64,000 nucleotides of DNA, from contig JACGCM010000674.1 of NCBI GenBank assembly GCA_014058105.1, positions 372,001 through 436,000 on the forward strand. The letters are read 5' to 3'. Of the stretch, positions 1 to 10,364 are shown piece after piece. The translations under genes were made by a program, and so were the position numbers. Every line of letters starts with the position of its first letter. Position 1 is the stretch's first letter. This DNA comes from Kingdonia uniflora. Its lineage: Eukaryota; Streptophyta; Magnoliopsida; Ranunculales; Circaeasteraceae. Below the pieces are notes generated by a model, which saw only the letters and a list, made by a program, of their open reading frames with translations, had not been told where the DNA came from and searched no databases.

Positions 1-662
1 TTCACAAGCTCGAGAAAGATTTTGACTACCCTTGATTTGATAGATACCATTATTGTGTTTGAAGCAGAGTGTTTGATGATAGGTTGAAGCGATTGCTTCC
101 ATGGTATGAATCCAACAGCGTCCCATAATCCCAAGATAACGAGATTTAACGTTAATTACTTAGAAGATGACGTTGATGGTGGCTGGTCCTACGGTAATAG
201 GTAAGATGATCTTGCCTACTCGCTTTTCTTTAAAAACATTAAATCTACTAATATTGGTGTCGTTTGGAATAACTTGATCGGCCAACCCCATTTGGTCGAT
301 TGTGCTCTAAAAGAGAATTTTGATACCGCTTCCGATATCGATCATCATTGTGTGCATGACACTCTTCTTAATCATGAGCATTATGACTAATGCATCATGA
401 TGTAGAAATTTTACATGACTAATGTCATAATCTTCAAATGAGATCCCAAGCCGGCGATTACTCGACTTAGGCAGAAGCTTGGCTTCTTTGTCTTGAGGTG
501 TGAGATCACAACATTCTGACAGTATTCTGCACTTAAGTAGGTAAGAGTTGGTGATCTGATGGATTTTGATCATGTTGTTGTAGTGCATATGGCAGAGATA
601 TTTCTCCTCAGCATGATCTTCGACCTGGAAGACTTCAAGCTACTTCTTATAGCTGTCATTCA
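1..662 (-). pseudogene. Tat-A gag C-terminus and protease (broken)
   Basis: This is the end of gag and the start of the aspartic protease of a Tat-lineage Ty3/gypsy element, read leftwards and running out of the window at base 1. The peptide order (an SYMNDSYKK-like stretch, then GISFEDYDISHVKFLHHDAL, then MMIDIGSG) follows the same region of Tat-B (SYLDGSYLKS, then GISFIDCDTSHVHF, then MLVDTGSA). The protease motif reads DIG instead of DTG, so the catalytic neighbourhood is altered. Stops interrupt the frame. The upstream half of the same gag lies at 5863-7010 and its leader at 20046-20420, separated by nested insertions. Lineage is inferred from this similarity and from the element order. 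Confidence 0.75.
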
Positions 663-3228
663 TGTAACTGCCTAGACCTTTGAAGGATCAACGGCGATTC
701 CATCCTTGGACACGACATGCCCTTGGAATTTTACCTCCTTCTGCCAGAACTCACACTTCTCAACTTTGGCGTACAACTCATTCTCTCTCAGAGTCTGTAA
801 AGCAATCCTCAAATGCTCTTCATGCTCAACCTCAGTCTCAGAATAGATGAGGATGTCATCCACAAATACAATAACGAACCGGTCCAGAAAAGGTTTAAAA
901 ACTCGGTTCATCAAGTCCATAAAAACTGCAGGTGCGTTAGTCAACCCAAACGGCATAACCAGGAACTCGTAATGTCCATAGCGTGTACAGAATGCTGTCT
1001 TTGAAATATCCTCTTCCCTGATCCTTAGCTGGTGGTAACCTGATCTGAGATCAATATTTCAAAAGAACTGAGCTCCCCGAAGCTGATCAAACAAGTCTTC
1101 TATCCTAGGCAATGGATACTTGTTCTTGATTGTGACTTTGTTCAACTCGCGGTAGTCAATGCAAAGACGCATCGAGCCATCTTTCTTCTTTGCAAATAGA
1201 ACTGGTGCCCCCCACGGTGATGTACTAGGCCGAATAAATTTCTGATCCATCAGGACAGAAATCTGACTATACAGCTCTTTCAGCTCAATCGGTGCCATAC
1301 TATAAGGAGCTCTAGAAATTGGAGTGGTACCCGACAAAAGATCTATGCCAAAATCAATCTCTCTAGTCGGTTGTAAACTTGGAATTGGCTGGAAAACGCC
1401 AGACTAATCACGCACGACAGGAAAAACCAACAAACCCTCACCTGACCACGCAGGTTCCAAACTAGCAAAAACAAATCGCTTCTCACCTGGAATGCTAAAA
1501 GTAGCAGTCCTCTCAAAACAATCTAAGATAACCCGATGCGTCGACAACCAATCCATACCCAGGATAACGTCGAACTCCTGCATCGGAAACTCTAACAGGT
1601 CGGCTGATAGGACACGACTACAAACAACTACTGTACAATCTCTGCACACACGAGAGATAGGCACCGAGAAATCGAGGGGAGTACCCACATATATCTCATC
1701 TCAAAAATAAGGAAGAGTCAAAACCAATAATGCAGAGGAATGCGTATGCTATGAATGAATGCGATGCACCAGAATCCAAAAGAACATGAGCGGGCGAATA
1801 AGAAATATGTATAGTACCTTCCACGACAGGTGGAGCATCACGAGTACCTCGCCTCCCCACTGCATACTTCCTGCCCCTGCCACGGCTCTGGCCCTGTTCT
1901 GGACGCTGCTGTCTCTGTATGCCATGAGAATCCTGTACCATTTGCCTCTGGCCACCCTGATGGCCCTGTACAATCTGTCTCTGGCCACCCTGCTGGCCCT
2001 GGGCGATCTTCCTCTGGTCACCCTGCAGACCCTGAATGAACTGTCTCAGGCCACCCTAAGGACCCTGTCCCTACTGAGTGTGATGTGGTCGCGACTGGTA
2101 GCTAATGTAACTCTGAAATTGTTGTTGTGGCTGTGAATCTCTGATAAGCTTAGGAATTTTTTTTTGACCATGTCCTCTCTCTCCGCAGTTCCAACAAGAA
2201 CCATATACAGGTAATGGTCTGTCAGGCTGCGGTCCCCTAGCAACTCTGGTCGGCTCACTATTAGTAGGACCCAACCTCTGTCTCTTGGAATCTGAACTCT
2301 TGAACTGAACTGCCTTTCCATTATCAGTCCCCTGGTCTTGTCTCTGCTGGTTCTTCAGATCCTTGGACTTGCGATCTTCTAAGTCATTTTTCTCAATAGC
2401 CAACGCCTTTGTCAAAATCTCTCTTTACGTGCCAATATCTGAATGAATCTGAAATTTCCTAAAATATGGACGAAGACCCTTTAGGAACTTCATCTTCCTT
2501 TGTTCTTCATCCTATACGATAAACGGAACATAACGAGTCAACTCGTTAAAACGCTGATCATATCTGGAGACACTCATCTCCCTCTGCTCGAGCGCGTAGA
2601 ACTCAGAAACACACGCATCTCGGTAACTCTGCGGAAAATACTGTCCAAAGAAAATATCCTGAAACGATGACCAAGGTACAGGTGTCTCTGTAACTGTCCT
2701 CTTGGCAGTATCCCACCAATGATCTGCTTCTCCCTGAAGAAGATAGGCTGCCAGTGTCACCCGCTGATCGTCGGGACATTTCATTGCGTCCAAAGTCTTC
2801 TCTAAAGATTTGAACCACGTCTCTGCCTTTGATGGAACTAGAGTGCCCGAAAATGTAGGATATTTATATTTCTGGAGCTGATCTAGATAGTTGTACCCCC
2901 TGACCTCTGGGCTCTTGGCCTGCTTGAAGTAAGAAGCAATGCTCTCCATAAACTATCTCATCTCAGCTGAGACCCCTGGAACAACTGGAACTGGTAAGAC
3001 ATCTGGCTGCTCAGGAACCACTGGAATCAGAACATCCTGAGGAATCTGACTATCTGGAACTGACTCCACCTCAATCCCCACACCCGAAACTCTCTGCTCC
3101 TCAGGGGCGACTGGAATAGACAACATGCTCTCCTGACTGGGTGCTGGCTCTCCAGCAAGAACACCACCTCTACGGCCCCCTTGCCCATGGCCTGCGGCGC
3201 GGCCTCTCCCTCTCCTGCCTCTATCCAT
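663..3228 (-). pseudogene. Tekay-A gag-pol (gag, protease, partial RT)
   Basis: Gag begins with an ATG at 3228 and an Arg/Gly-rich N-terminus (MDRGRRGRGRAAGHG). The capsid-type domain (KAETWFKSLEKTLDAMKC, then YLLQGEADHWW) covers about 2949-2512. An in-frame TAG lies at 2950-2952 and more stops follow. The zinc knuckle reads CWNCGERGH but its last Cys is Ile, so the CCHC set is incomplete. A Gln/Gly-rich stretch with repeated GHQGGQRQ units follows (about 1850-2080). The protease motif LLDSGASHSFI is intact (about 1760-1790). After a frame change, RT is read from about 1560: [22 protein letters not shown] and FVDDILIYS (FVDD at 854-865). The sequence ends in the RT/RNase H connection. Confidence 0.85.
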
Positions 3229-3362
3229 CTAATTCAAGAAAAGGGAAAGCAACTCAGGAAATGGAAAGAATATGATAAAACACGTAAAATCGAAAAAAAT
3301 TGATCCTAACTCTGTCTAATGAATAACTCATCATCTGATTTGCAAGAACAGAGATAGGTAGA

Positions 3363-3374
3363 GCTCTGATACAA
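3363..3374 (-). other. Tekay-A primer-binding site (tRNA-iMet)
   Basis: Read leftwards the bases are TTGTATCAGAGC, one mismatch from TGGTATCAGAGC, the usual plant initiator-Met tRNA primer site. It lies 4 bases inside the LTR end, as expected. Confidence 0.8.
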
Positions 3375-3378
3375 AGTC

Positions 3379-5862
3379 TGTAACGCCCCAAAATCACTGT
3401 TTGGTAAGGTAAGCCAAATATCGTGATTCTGGCACGCTAGTAATCTCAGGAACGATCAAGCCATAAAGAATGCAGGCTAGGTCATTTAATAACAATAATC
3501 ATCAAAGTTAAAAGAAACAATAAGTGGAAGCAATAGACATATATATACATCTCAAAACTGAAAACCGATACAATGTCCTGAATATATACAACGACACTAT
3601 ACAAAGTCTAAAATATCATACATGAGTACTAAGACTAGAACTGATCTGCAACTGCTCGGCAGGCACTAAGCTCAATTGGAGTCCTCAGCAAACCAGCTAA
3701 TCAACCTCTGAAATGTTTACAATTGTGAGAGTGAGCAAAACCACGGCTCACTGGATCCCAGCAAGACTAAACAGTTTACTAATAGAGCTACTGCCGAAAA
3801 GAGTGAAAGATGAATGATATGAGTAATCTAAAGTATAATATAACTATAGAGTGACTGTTTCTAATACAGATTCAAAGAACCACACTACCTCCAACTAACA
3901 TCATCTAAATACCCTAAGTGGTAAAGAAAAGAAAAAATACAGAGATTGGGAATAAGAGAAGAAGAATAGAATGAAGGATTTGGAATAGAGTTATGAGGAA
4001 GTGAGAATATGCAGAATGTAATGATGAAATGCTATGCAGATATGATAAAGTAGGATAGTCCCATAGCTATCCCACTACAAGAATGACTAACGTTAAGAAA
4101 TATCGGTTGACCGACCGCTAACGTGATACATTAACAAAGACATCGCTTGGATATAATTGGTTCGATTTGGTTCGGCTCGAACAGGCCAAGGATATTCCAC
4201 TTGATCAAAGTGTTCCGAGCATTTTAACCCACGGAGCCAACGTCCGAACTCTACTTGTAATCTAGAGGTGTTTCAACCTCCCCGGACGAGATGGGTTTCC
4301 GGAAAACTATCTCATACCATCCCATACTCCATAGGGTGCTCAAGTATGAGAGTATCCATCCCAAACTCTCCCACTCTATTTCAACCCGGTTTGGGAATCC
4401 TAATAACCCTCGGGGGTTAGCCGATCTAGAGCTACGTATCCAATCTCCTTAAGCAAAGGAGCTATGATAAGATTCACATGATCTACAGATGCAACTGATC
4501 TGCAAGATCAACAACGAACAGCCGTAAACCCAGCAAACACACCTAGGATTACCACTTGCCCAAGAGCGTGGTTAACGATCCTAAACAAAATGAACAGTGA
4601 CTCCGTCGCACATTTATACGTAGAAGAACCGCGACAAACTAGTCACACAAATCCTGATGAACCGTGGCGAAATCCGTCATACATCAAACACATGAACCGT
4701 GACCAAAACCCGGTCACTAAGCAGAAATATCAGTCTCTTATAGACTTGACTGAATCAAGACCAACTACCCGAATCAACAAGAATCCTAAAAATATCAGAA
4801 GTCTAGGACTGCACCCGTCCAAGCCAAGTAAAACTAATAAGATTAACAGATAGATAATCAACTACCCTGAACATTACTAAGGTAATTGTAGTTAAAATAC
4901 ATGCACCTCACTAACCAATTGTTTTTCAAAAACGACATCAAGTAAACTAGTATAATAATCTAGTAAAGAAGGGAACTCGCCTGGTAAGGGGTAACGAAGA
5001 ATCCGGCCAAGTAAACTCAGGGCATCGAAGCAACCCACAAGTTCAATGATCAACAACAATCCCAAAAGGTTCAACAAGCAAGCCAAAACAATCACTACCC
5101 TGCCTGTGACAATTACGATCAAGAATTTAACAAAACCCCCAAATTCACCAAACCCTAAAATCACCAATAGCAGCCAACACTAAAATTTAAGCATCCACAA
5201 GGGAAAGAATAGAGATAACTACTCACCGGAAGGAACAACGGCCAATACTCGGCGAAGAGCGGGGACCAATCTCGAACGAAGCCGGAATTCTTCCAAATAT
5301 CAGAACCAGGAGTAACCAGAGTGATAATCCAACCTCAAAACACCTGATAGAGCAAGGGAAGGTGATCAATTTGAAGAAAATTAGGTTAGGGTTCAGTCGG
5401 CTGAAGGTCGGTTGGGAGAGAGAGTGAAAATGAAATTATGAGGAAGGTTCGGTATATAAAGAAAGTGACTGGTCATTCGAGCGACTAAAGAACTCGTTCG
5501 AACGACTCTGTTGTTCAAGAAGAAAATTCCAGTGGAGTGATCGACTCGTTCGAACGACAGAGGACATCCAATGGACAAAATGTCTAAAAGACAAGTCTGA
5601 TTCGTTCGAACGACTAAACAACTCGTTCGAACGACAACTGGGAATATCTGACATTAAAGAGGAAAACCAAACACCGGTCTCCTGAAGCTACACACCTCTT
5701 CCTCCTCTCATCCCAAAGGGAAAACCACAACCCAGAACCAACCTAACAACAGGTAAAAGCTACAACTAATGATAACAAGAATTTTAGAGTGCTAAAAGAT
5801 GCAAATAAGAGATATGAATACGGATAAGTGATTAAGATTAAAATAATTTTTGGGACCTTACA
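3379..5862 (-). repeat. 5' LTR of Tekay-A
   Basis: Read leftwards the LTR starts TGTAAGGTCCC at 5862 and ends GGCGTTACA at 3379, about 2.48 kb, bounded by TG...CA and followed by the primer site. A TATA-like stretch (TTTATATACC on the minus strand) lies at 5451-5460. Upstream of it is a cluster of palindromic motifs listed separately. Small open frames inside (4590-4853 and 4892-5167, for example) look like chance. Confidence 0.85.
5474..5635 (-). promoter_or_regulatory. Cluster of CGTTCGAACGAC palindromic motifs in the Tekay-A LTR
   Basis: Four exact copies of the 12-mer CGTTCGAACGAC (5495-5506, 5547-5558, 5603-5614, 5624-5635) and one degenerate copy (5474-5485) lie within 162 bp. In element orientation this is directly upstream of the TATA-like box at 5451-5460. 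The core GTTCGAAC is a perfect palindrome. The position suggests upstream promoter elements for a dimeric factor, but that role is inferred. Confidence 0.5.
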
Positions 5863-7010
5863 TGCATATAGTACGGGCAGTTCTTGATTTGTTCAAATGG
5901 TTGAGAGGGACGGTAGAGCTTATCCTTGGTGAGTATAGGAAAAATTATAGAGATTTAAACATTCATCCTAGGGAGGACCAGTTTGGGTAGTGAACTACCT
6001 TTTCGAGGGTTGCTAGTATTTCCCTTGGAGCTCTTTTATTCATCCTGATCCTCCTTTGGTTCAGTGCTTTGATTTGAGGATGGATCTTCCATGGTTAGGA
6101 CGGATTTAGTAGATTTAAGCCTTTCAGACATCATCCTTTCCAGGTTGATATAACTATTGACCTTGGTGATCATATCTTCCAAGGTCGCGGGTTTGTTGAG
6201 GAAGAGGTGTTGTTTGGCCTTGCAATTGTGTTGGAGCGCATTAGTGAAAGTAGTAACAACTATTTTTTAGTTGAGGTTATCTACTTTACGCGCGAGCTCT
6301 AAAAGCTTCTTCACAAAAGCCTCGAGCTTCTCTCCGTGTGACTGTTTAAGATTGATAAGAAAATATAAATTCTCATCTTTGTCTCTGTTGTAAGCATACA
6401 TCTTGATAAATTATTTTTGTTGCTGGTTGAATGTGTGTATGGAGTCTTCAAGTAAAGAGTGGAACCACTGAAGCGGTTCTTCTTGTGGACTTGTTGTGAA
6501 CAAACGGCAGAGGATGTGGTTGAGATTGGAGTACAACCTAAATGAATTACGGTATTGTTGAATGTGCTCCTTTGGATCGGTGCCCTTGTATTTGCATATT
6601 TTTGGAGTATGGAAACCTTCCATATCAAATAGTTATTTAGCAATTGAACTCCTTGTAACTTGGTGAGGTCGTCTGTAGTGCCCAGAACTTGTGCCTCGAT
6701 GAACTCCTTGATACGCAGATCCATATGCTTTTGTGAAACATATTGACGTGTCGGCTAAGTGGCTTGAAGAGGAGGTTGAGGGTTGTGAGTACTAGTACCT
6801 TCACTTAAATGATCACGTGCTAAAATTCGAGGTTAAGGTCATTTTTCCTCCTGACGTTTGGAAAATCGGTGACTTCGGCTGATTTCGGATTGAACATCAC
6901 CACCCAAATGAATGGAAGGCTGAGGTTCGTAATGAATATTTCTAGAATTAGCTTTGTTGGTGGCTCTTCAAGGTCCCAACCTTTCCCCCGCAGAAGCCTG
7001 GGAGGCTTAT
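5863..7010 (-). pseudogene. Tat-A gag, middle part (broken)
   Basis: Gag of a Tat-lineage element, read leftwards. Recognisable parts are KEFIEAQVLGTTDD, then MEGFHTPKICKYKGTDPKEH, QQYRNSF and EPLQWFHSLLEDSI, which match the retrotransposon gag domain (the GTDPxEHxxxY and LxWFxxLP motifs). Downstream, LERMMSERLK and an acidic stretch lead to the Tekay-A insertion at 5862. Several frame changes and stops are present. The N-terminal leader continues at 20046-20420, on the far side of Tat-B. Confidence 0.75.
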
Positions 7011-7710
7011 TCTAGAGGGATAACTTTGTTTGGACTTCAAAGTGAGTCCTTACAACGTAGAATCAATCTTTAATTAAAGGTTATAAGCAATTGACCTAAA
7101 GTACGATCTAACTATAGACAAATACTTGCATAGGGGCCCGAATGTGACTCTCCACGACCTCTGATGAGGATTTTTAAGACAGATTGTATTACTGAAGAGT
7201 AAATGATAGGGTTCGAGTACAGAGTGCTTGGGTGGTCAAAGGTAAAACGCAAGGGGCTGGAGATGATTTTTCTAACCCCTTTCTGGCTTCCCCTCTCCTC
7301 TATTTATAGAGATACAGGGAGCTAATCACCAAGAGTAGGTCAGGATTACACGATTACTGTCAGGAAATCCCGACGAGTTATGGGCGCCGGTCATGTTGGT
7401 TCTGTCATTGCAATATTTATTGGTGATGTCTCTGAACGGCGCGGTGGTTGGACCTGTCACTGTAGCTACACGGGCCAATCAATACACCGTCTAATCTGAT
7501 GAGGTGGTTGCCTGTCTTATCTTTCTTCGATCATGTGTTAGCATGGTCGAAGGATTTCTGTTGTAGTATGTTAATCCGTTCTCGAAGCTTCGTCTTTGGG
7601 GGATCTCTGGGTAGTCTATTTTACAGATTGAGTGGGTTTTGATACATTCGAGTAGGCTGCGAAGTTGGCTTCGACTAACTGTCGAAGGGTACGAGTAGGC
7701 TACTACTACA
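7011..7710 (-). repeat. 3' LTR of Tat-B
   Basis: About 700 bp, closely matching 19331-20045. Read leftwards it starts TGTAGTAGTAGCC and ends near 7011 at CTCTAGA, where the other copy has CCCCCTACA, so the terminal CA has mutated. A TATA box (CTATAAATAG on the minus strand) lies near 7310-7320. Confidence 0.85.
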
Positions 7711-7725
7711 TTCGCCCCCTCTCAG
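7711..7725 (-). other. Polypurine tract of Tat-B
   Basis: Read leftwards the bases are GAGAGGGGGCGAA, directly before the 3' LTR. This is where plus-strand DNA synthesis of the element is primed. Tat-D has the equivalent GAGGGGAGAA at 61891-61900. Confidence 0.7.
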
Positions 7726-7874
7726 CGAAGGCCTCAAAGCCAAGTGGAGAGGTGTTCGCTGAGAAAACTGTTCGGTCTTGGAATCTGTGCTTTTTGATTG
7801 TTGGCTTTCGGGTAAGTAATAAAAGAGGGTAGTTAAGAGGTATAGGTGGTTATAGGGTAATAAATGAGGTGAAG

Positions 7875-7885
7875 GCTATAAGTAT
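7875..7885 (+). promoter_or_regulatory. TATA-like box for small ORF 1
   Basis: GCTATAAGTAT on the plus strand, about 80 bases before the ATG at 7964. The same arrangement occurs in Tat-D (TATAAATAGG at 62061-62070, ATG at 62128). It points towards antisense transcription. Confidence 0.45.
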
Positions 7886-7963
7886 GGGTTATTGTGGAGG
7901 TATACTGTATCTTCTTCCATTTGTAATAGTTTTCTGCCCTTTCTCTATATTCTGAACATCTGA

Positions 7964-8302
7964 ATGGATACCACGCTTGGCACACATTACCAGAAGAGGA
8001 TGGGCTTCGCTTGTGACCGTCGAGTGGGGTGGAAGATGGCGGAACTGCATATGAAGTATTTTAGGAAGCATGATTTAAACTGGGACATGCCAGACCTTGT
8101 GAGGGTAGGTCCGGAGGAATTCATCAATGGTGAACCTTTTGCCTATCTGTGGGAACAGCTGAGGCTTCATTTAACGGTTGCTGAAAGGCGCTATCTCTTT
8201 CTGATGGCTCTGGCCAAAAGTCTCGTTTGTATAGAGGAGATCATCGAGGAGCGAAACGCGGCAAGCGAAGCTGGTCCTTCCGGAAATGGGGATTTAGGTT
8301 GA
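7964..8302 (+). CDS. Small antisense ORF of Tat-B, copy 1 (112 aa, unknown function)
   Basis: An intact plus-strand ORF, opposite to the element's own gag-pol. It starts MDTTLGTHYQKRM and contains DMPDLVRVGPEEFINGEPFAYLW. A related ORF occurs at the same place in Tat-D (62128-62346: METTPNTRYQKKI, then SDLVKLKPGEDICGHPYA), and a second, broken copy lies at 8800-9108. The shared pattern is an M[DE]TT..T.YQK[KR] start, then DLV[RK]..P.E.I.G.P[FY]A. The first half is rich in Lys and Arg. No signal peptide or membrane segment is seen, and I do not recognise a known domain. A TATA-like box lies 80 bp upstream. Conservation of start, spacing and motif across two elements argues that it is a real gene. 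Confidence 0.55.
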   Translation: MDTTLGTHYQKRMGFACDRRVGWKMAELHMKYFRKHDLNWDMPDLVRVGPEEFINGEPFAYLWEQLRLHLTVAERRYLFLMALAKSLVCIEEIIEERNAASEAGPSGNGDLG

Positions 8303-8799
8303 TTTGGCGAATGTTTTGTATTTTGTAGGCTTTTGTTTTGCTATGTGGGGTTTTTTTTGTTGTTTTGTAGTGGTGGTAGAAATGTAATTGGTTTGTTTGA
8401 TCGGGTGTTTGGAATGGCCAAAATATTTTTTGCATACTTGTATTGCTGTGTCTGATAGATAATGTAGATTAATGTAGACGATTACTCATTTAGGCCCAAG
8501 GTATAATGATGTACTCAAAGGTAATGACGATCGAATGCTCGACTTTAGAGGTATGCTCGACTAGGAGTCCTCGGGAATGATTTTTGAATGCAGGGACCGA
8601 TGAATCAGTTACATCTGGGAAGTTGGAAAGTTTGTTTACTGACTTTTCAAGGTTGGGAATTGAAGGTTTCCATTAATTCAGTTAGGGAAGAGGGAAAGTT
8701 GTGGTGGGTTTGTAAGTATAAAAGGGGATAGGTTGGAGGAAATTTCTTTATCTGTCCTGTAACTTTCTCTTCAACTACTGCTTTGTTTGCTGATCAATC
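8303..8799 (+). other. Spacer between the two small antisense ORFs
   Basis: No coding match. It holds T-rich sequence (8330-8370), many TCGA-containing words typical of this element, and the second TATA-like box at 8716-8725. Confidence 0.5.
8716..8725 (+). promoter_or_regulatory. TATA-like box for small ORF 2
   Basis: GTATAAAAGG on the plus strand, about 75 bases before the ATG at 8800. The TATA-to-ATG distance is like that of small ORF 1 and the Tat-D copy. Confidence 0.45.
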
Positions 8800-9108
8800 A
8801 TGGCTAAAAACGTACCGGTTCAGGGAGATCAAGCGGCGGTGAGGGCCTGGAGGATCCAGGAGGCCTTGCTGGGGCATCAACGAAGGTTCGGAATGAGGAG
8901 GATATTGATGTTGAAATGCCAGACTTTTTTTAAGCGGAACCTGGTACACCACTCTATGACATGCCCTTCGCGTACTGGTGGGGAATAGTACAGATGATGG
9001 GGCCGTTTCGCGGCCATCGGCTGTCTCATCTCACGGGCTTCGCCGAGGATATAGTGGACCAGGATGATGAAAATGCAGCGGCCATTGTTGAAGAGAAGCA
9101 ACCCGCAA
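8800..9108 (+). pseudogene. Small antisense ORF of Tat-B, copy 2 (broken)
   Basis: A diverged second copy of the ORF at 7964. It opens MAKNVPVQGDQAAVRAW. After a frame change near 8890 it continues with DIDVEMPDFF, an in-frame TAA (8932-8934), and then GTPLYDMPFAYWWG. This parallels DMPDLVRV and GEPFAYLWEQ of copy 1. The acidic tail (VDQDDENAAAIVEEK) parallels IEEIIEERNAASEAG. So Tat-B carries this gene twice, one copy decayed, and each copy has its own upstream TATA box. Function unknown. Confidence 0.5.
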
Positions 9109-9924
9109 ACAAATTGGGCTCTCTTTTATATGCTTTCTTGTTGTTGCTTTCCTATTTTTATCATCCTTTTTTTTGTATGAAGCCTGTAATATTGTCTGAG
9201 TTGCTGAATGAAAATGTTTTTTGTTAATAACTTGTATTGTCGAACTGTAGATAATAGTAATATACTCTGCATTATAATTTGAGGTATTGAAGGGATGATA
9301 CAGTTGTCGAAATGTACTGCTTGTACTGTTCGAAGATAAAAATGACATTGTCGAAGTGAAAGGAAAACTGTGTCGAAGCTAAAAACTTTATCTATAAGCA
9401 TGAGATATTTGAATAGTCGAAGTTTATGTCTATCTTCGGTCGAAGGGTCAAAACTTTTGGGGTAAAGGATGTGTTAGATGTCGAAGGTCGATATATTAGA
9501 TTAGCTCGTTTAAGGCTATCGGCTGAAGATTGTTCGAGACGTAAAATGGTCGAGTACTCGAGTTCGGGGATTGTTTCGATGCTTATGCTTGATTTGACTA
9601 GCCGTTCTGACAACCCAAACGGCTGGTCTTTCAAACTGGTACGAGCGCCTGGGGTAGGGTGCAAAAAGTAATGATGATGTTTTTCTCGTATGACGGAAAA
9701 GGCTATGATGTGACTGTTTGGACTTGGCTGTTTAGCTTTGAATGGGGGAAAAAAAGGTTTAAGAAGCTTCAGCTTTTGCAGGTAGTTAAAAGTGAGGGTG
9801 TTATTCGTACGTGCGAGGTACGAGGGTTATATTGGTCAAAACACATTGTAGCCGAAAAGTCGGGTAGTGGGGTCATGGTAATGATAGGGGTTAGAAAATC
9901 TAGGCGGTTTATGTTTTTTTTAAA
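9109..9924 (+). other. Region between small ORF 2 and the spliced antisense gene
   Basis: Open stretches exist at 9426-9671 and 9659-9937 but match nothing I recognise and have no counterpart I can see in Tat-D. Words with TCGAAG are frequent. It probably includes the 3' end of the small-ORF transcript and the upstream promoter of the spliced gene. Confidence 0.4.
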
Positions 9925-9936
9925 GATATATAAGTA
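9925..9936 (+). promoter_or_regulatory. TATA box for the spliced antisense gene
   Basis: GATATATAAGTA on the plus strand. A start site some 30 bases downstream would give a 5' exon ending at the donor site at 10078/10079. Confidence 0.45.
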
Positions 9937-10078
9937 GGAGAAGAGTAATTACTGTACTGTTTTTTTGTGTGAATCAAAGGGTGGAGGGCAGGGAACGTAG
10001 GCCGTTTCGCAGTTGGGAGTTCTTGTTGCACTTGCTGGTTTGGCTTTGTTGATTCGAGGGTAGTGCTGCTAACAACTG

Positions 10079-10364
10079 GTAAGTTACTTGATCTCTGCTG
10101 CTTGTACTTTTTTCCCCTTTCGAGAATGTAGGTAGGGTAGTCTGTATTTGGGTTTTATGGGTTATTTTTGAGGGTAAAGAGACTTGAGAGATTTGGGTTC
10201 TGGCCCATTTTGGGGTTTGGGGAGTTTTGGAGGGGGTACTGGGTCTGAGATTGAGGTTGGGATGAATATCTTGGAGGGGGGGGGGGGGGGGATGGACGGG
10301 ATAGGAGTGCTTGGCACGGGATTGTTGAATTTTCCACTCTAATTGCATGCCTCTTCATCTGTAG
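10079..10364 (+). other. Intron 1 of the antisense gene, with a 16-base G run
   Basis: Donor CTG|GTAAGT at 10078/10079 and acceptor CATCTGTAG at 10364. The matching Tat-D intron (63400-63699) has donor CAG|GTATGT and the same CATCTGTAG acceptor. Both contain a long G run (10276-10291 here; 63570-63580 in Tat-D). Confidence 0.65.

Larger units (their letters stand above)
663..5862 (-). mobile_element. Tekay-A: truncated Tekay-type chromovirus nested in Tat-A
   Basis: A Ty3/gypsy element read leftwards: LTR (3379-5862), iMet-type primer site, gag, protease and the first part of reverse transcriptase. It stops inside RT near 663, so RNase H, integrase and the 3' LTR are missing. The bases just outside the LTR (5863-5867) read TGCAT, and the left junction contains TGC. 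This fits an original 5-bp duplication partly lost in the deletion that removed the 3' half. Gag sequence of Tat-A flanks the right side and gag/protease of Tat-A flanks the left, so the insertion is in Tat-A. Confidence 0.85.

Noticed and set aside
1759..2136. 125-codon plus-strand frame, Leu-rich and membrane-like
   Set aside because: It is the complement of the Gln/Gly-rich gag tail of Tekay-A; the apparent Leu repeats come from reading CAG-rich DNA backwards.
4590..5167. Open frames of about 90 codons on both strands in the Tekay-A LTR
   Set aside because: They lie inside a well-bounded LTR, have no matching counterpart in related LTRs, and show no domain.
5863..5867. A full TGCAT target duplication for Tekay-A
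   Set aside because: Only TGC can be seen at the left junction because the element's 3' half is deleted, so the duplication is not proven.
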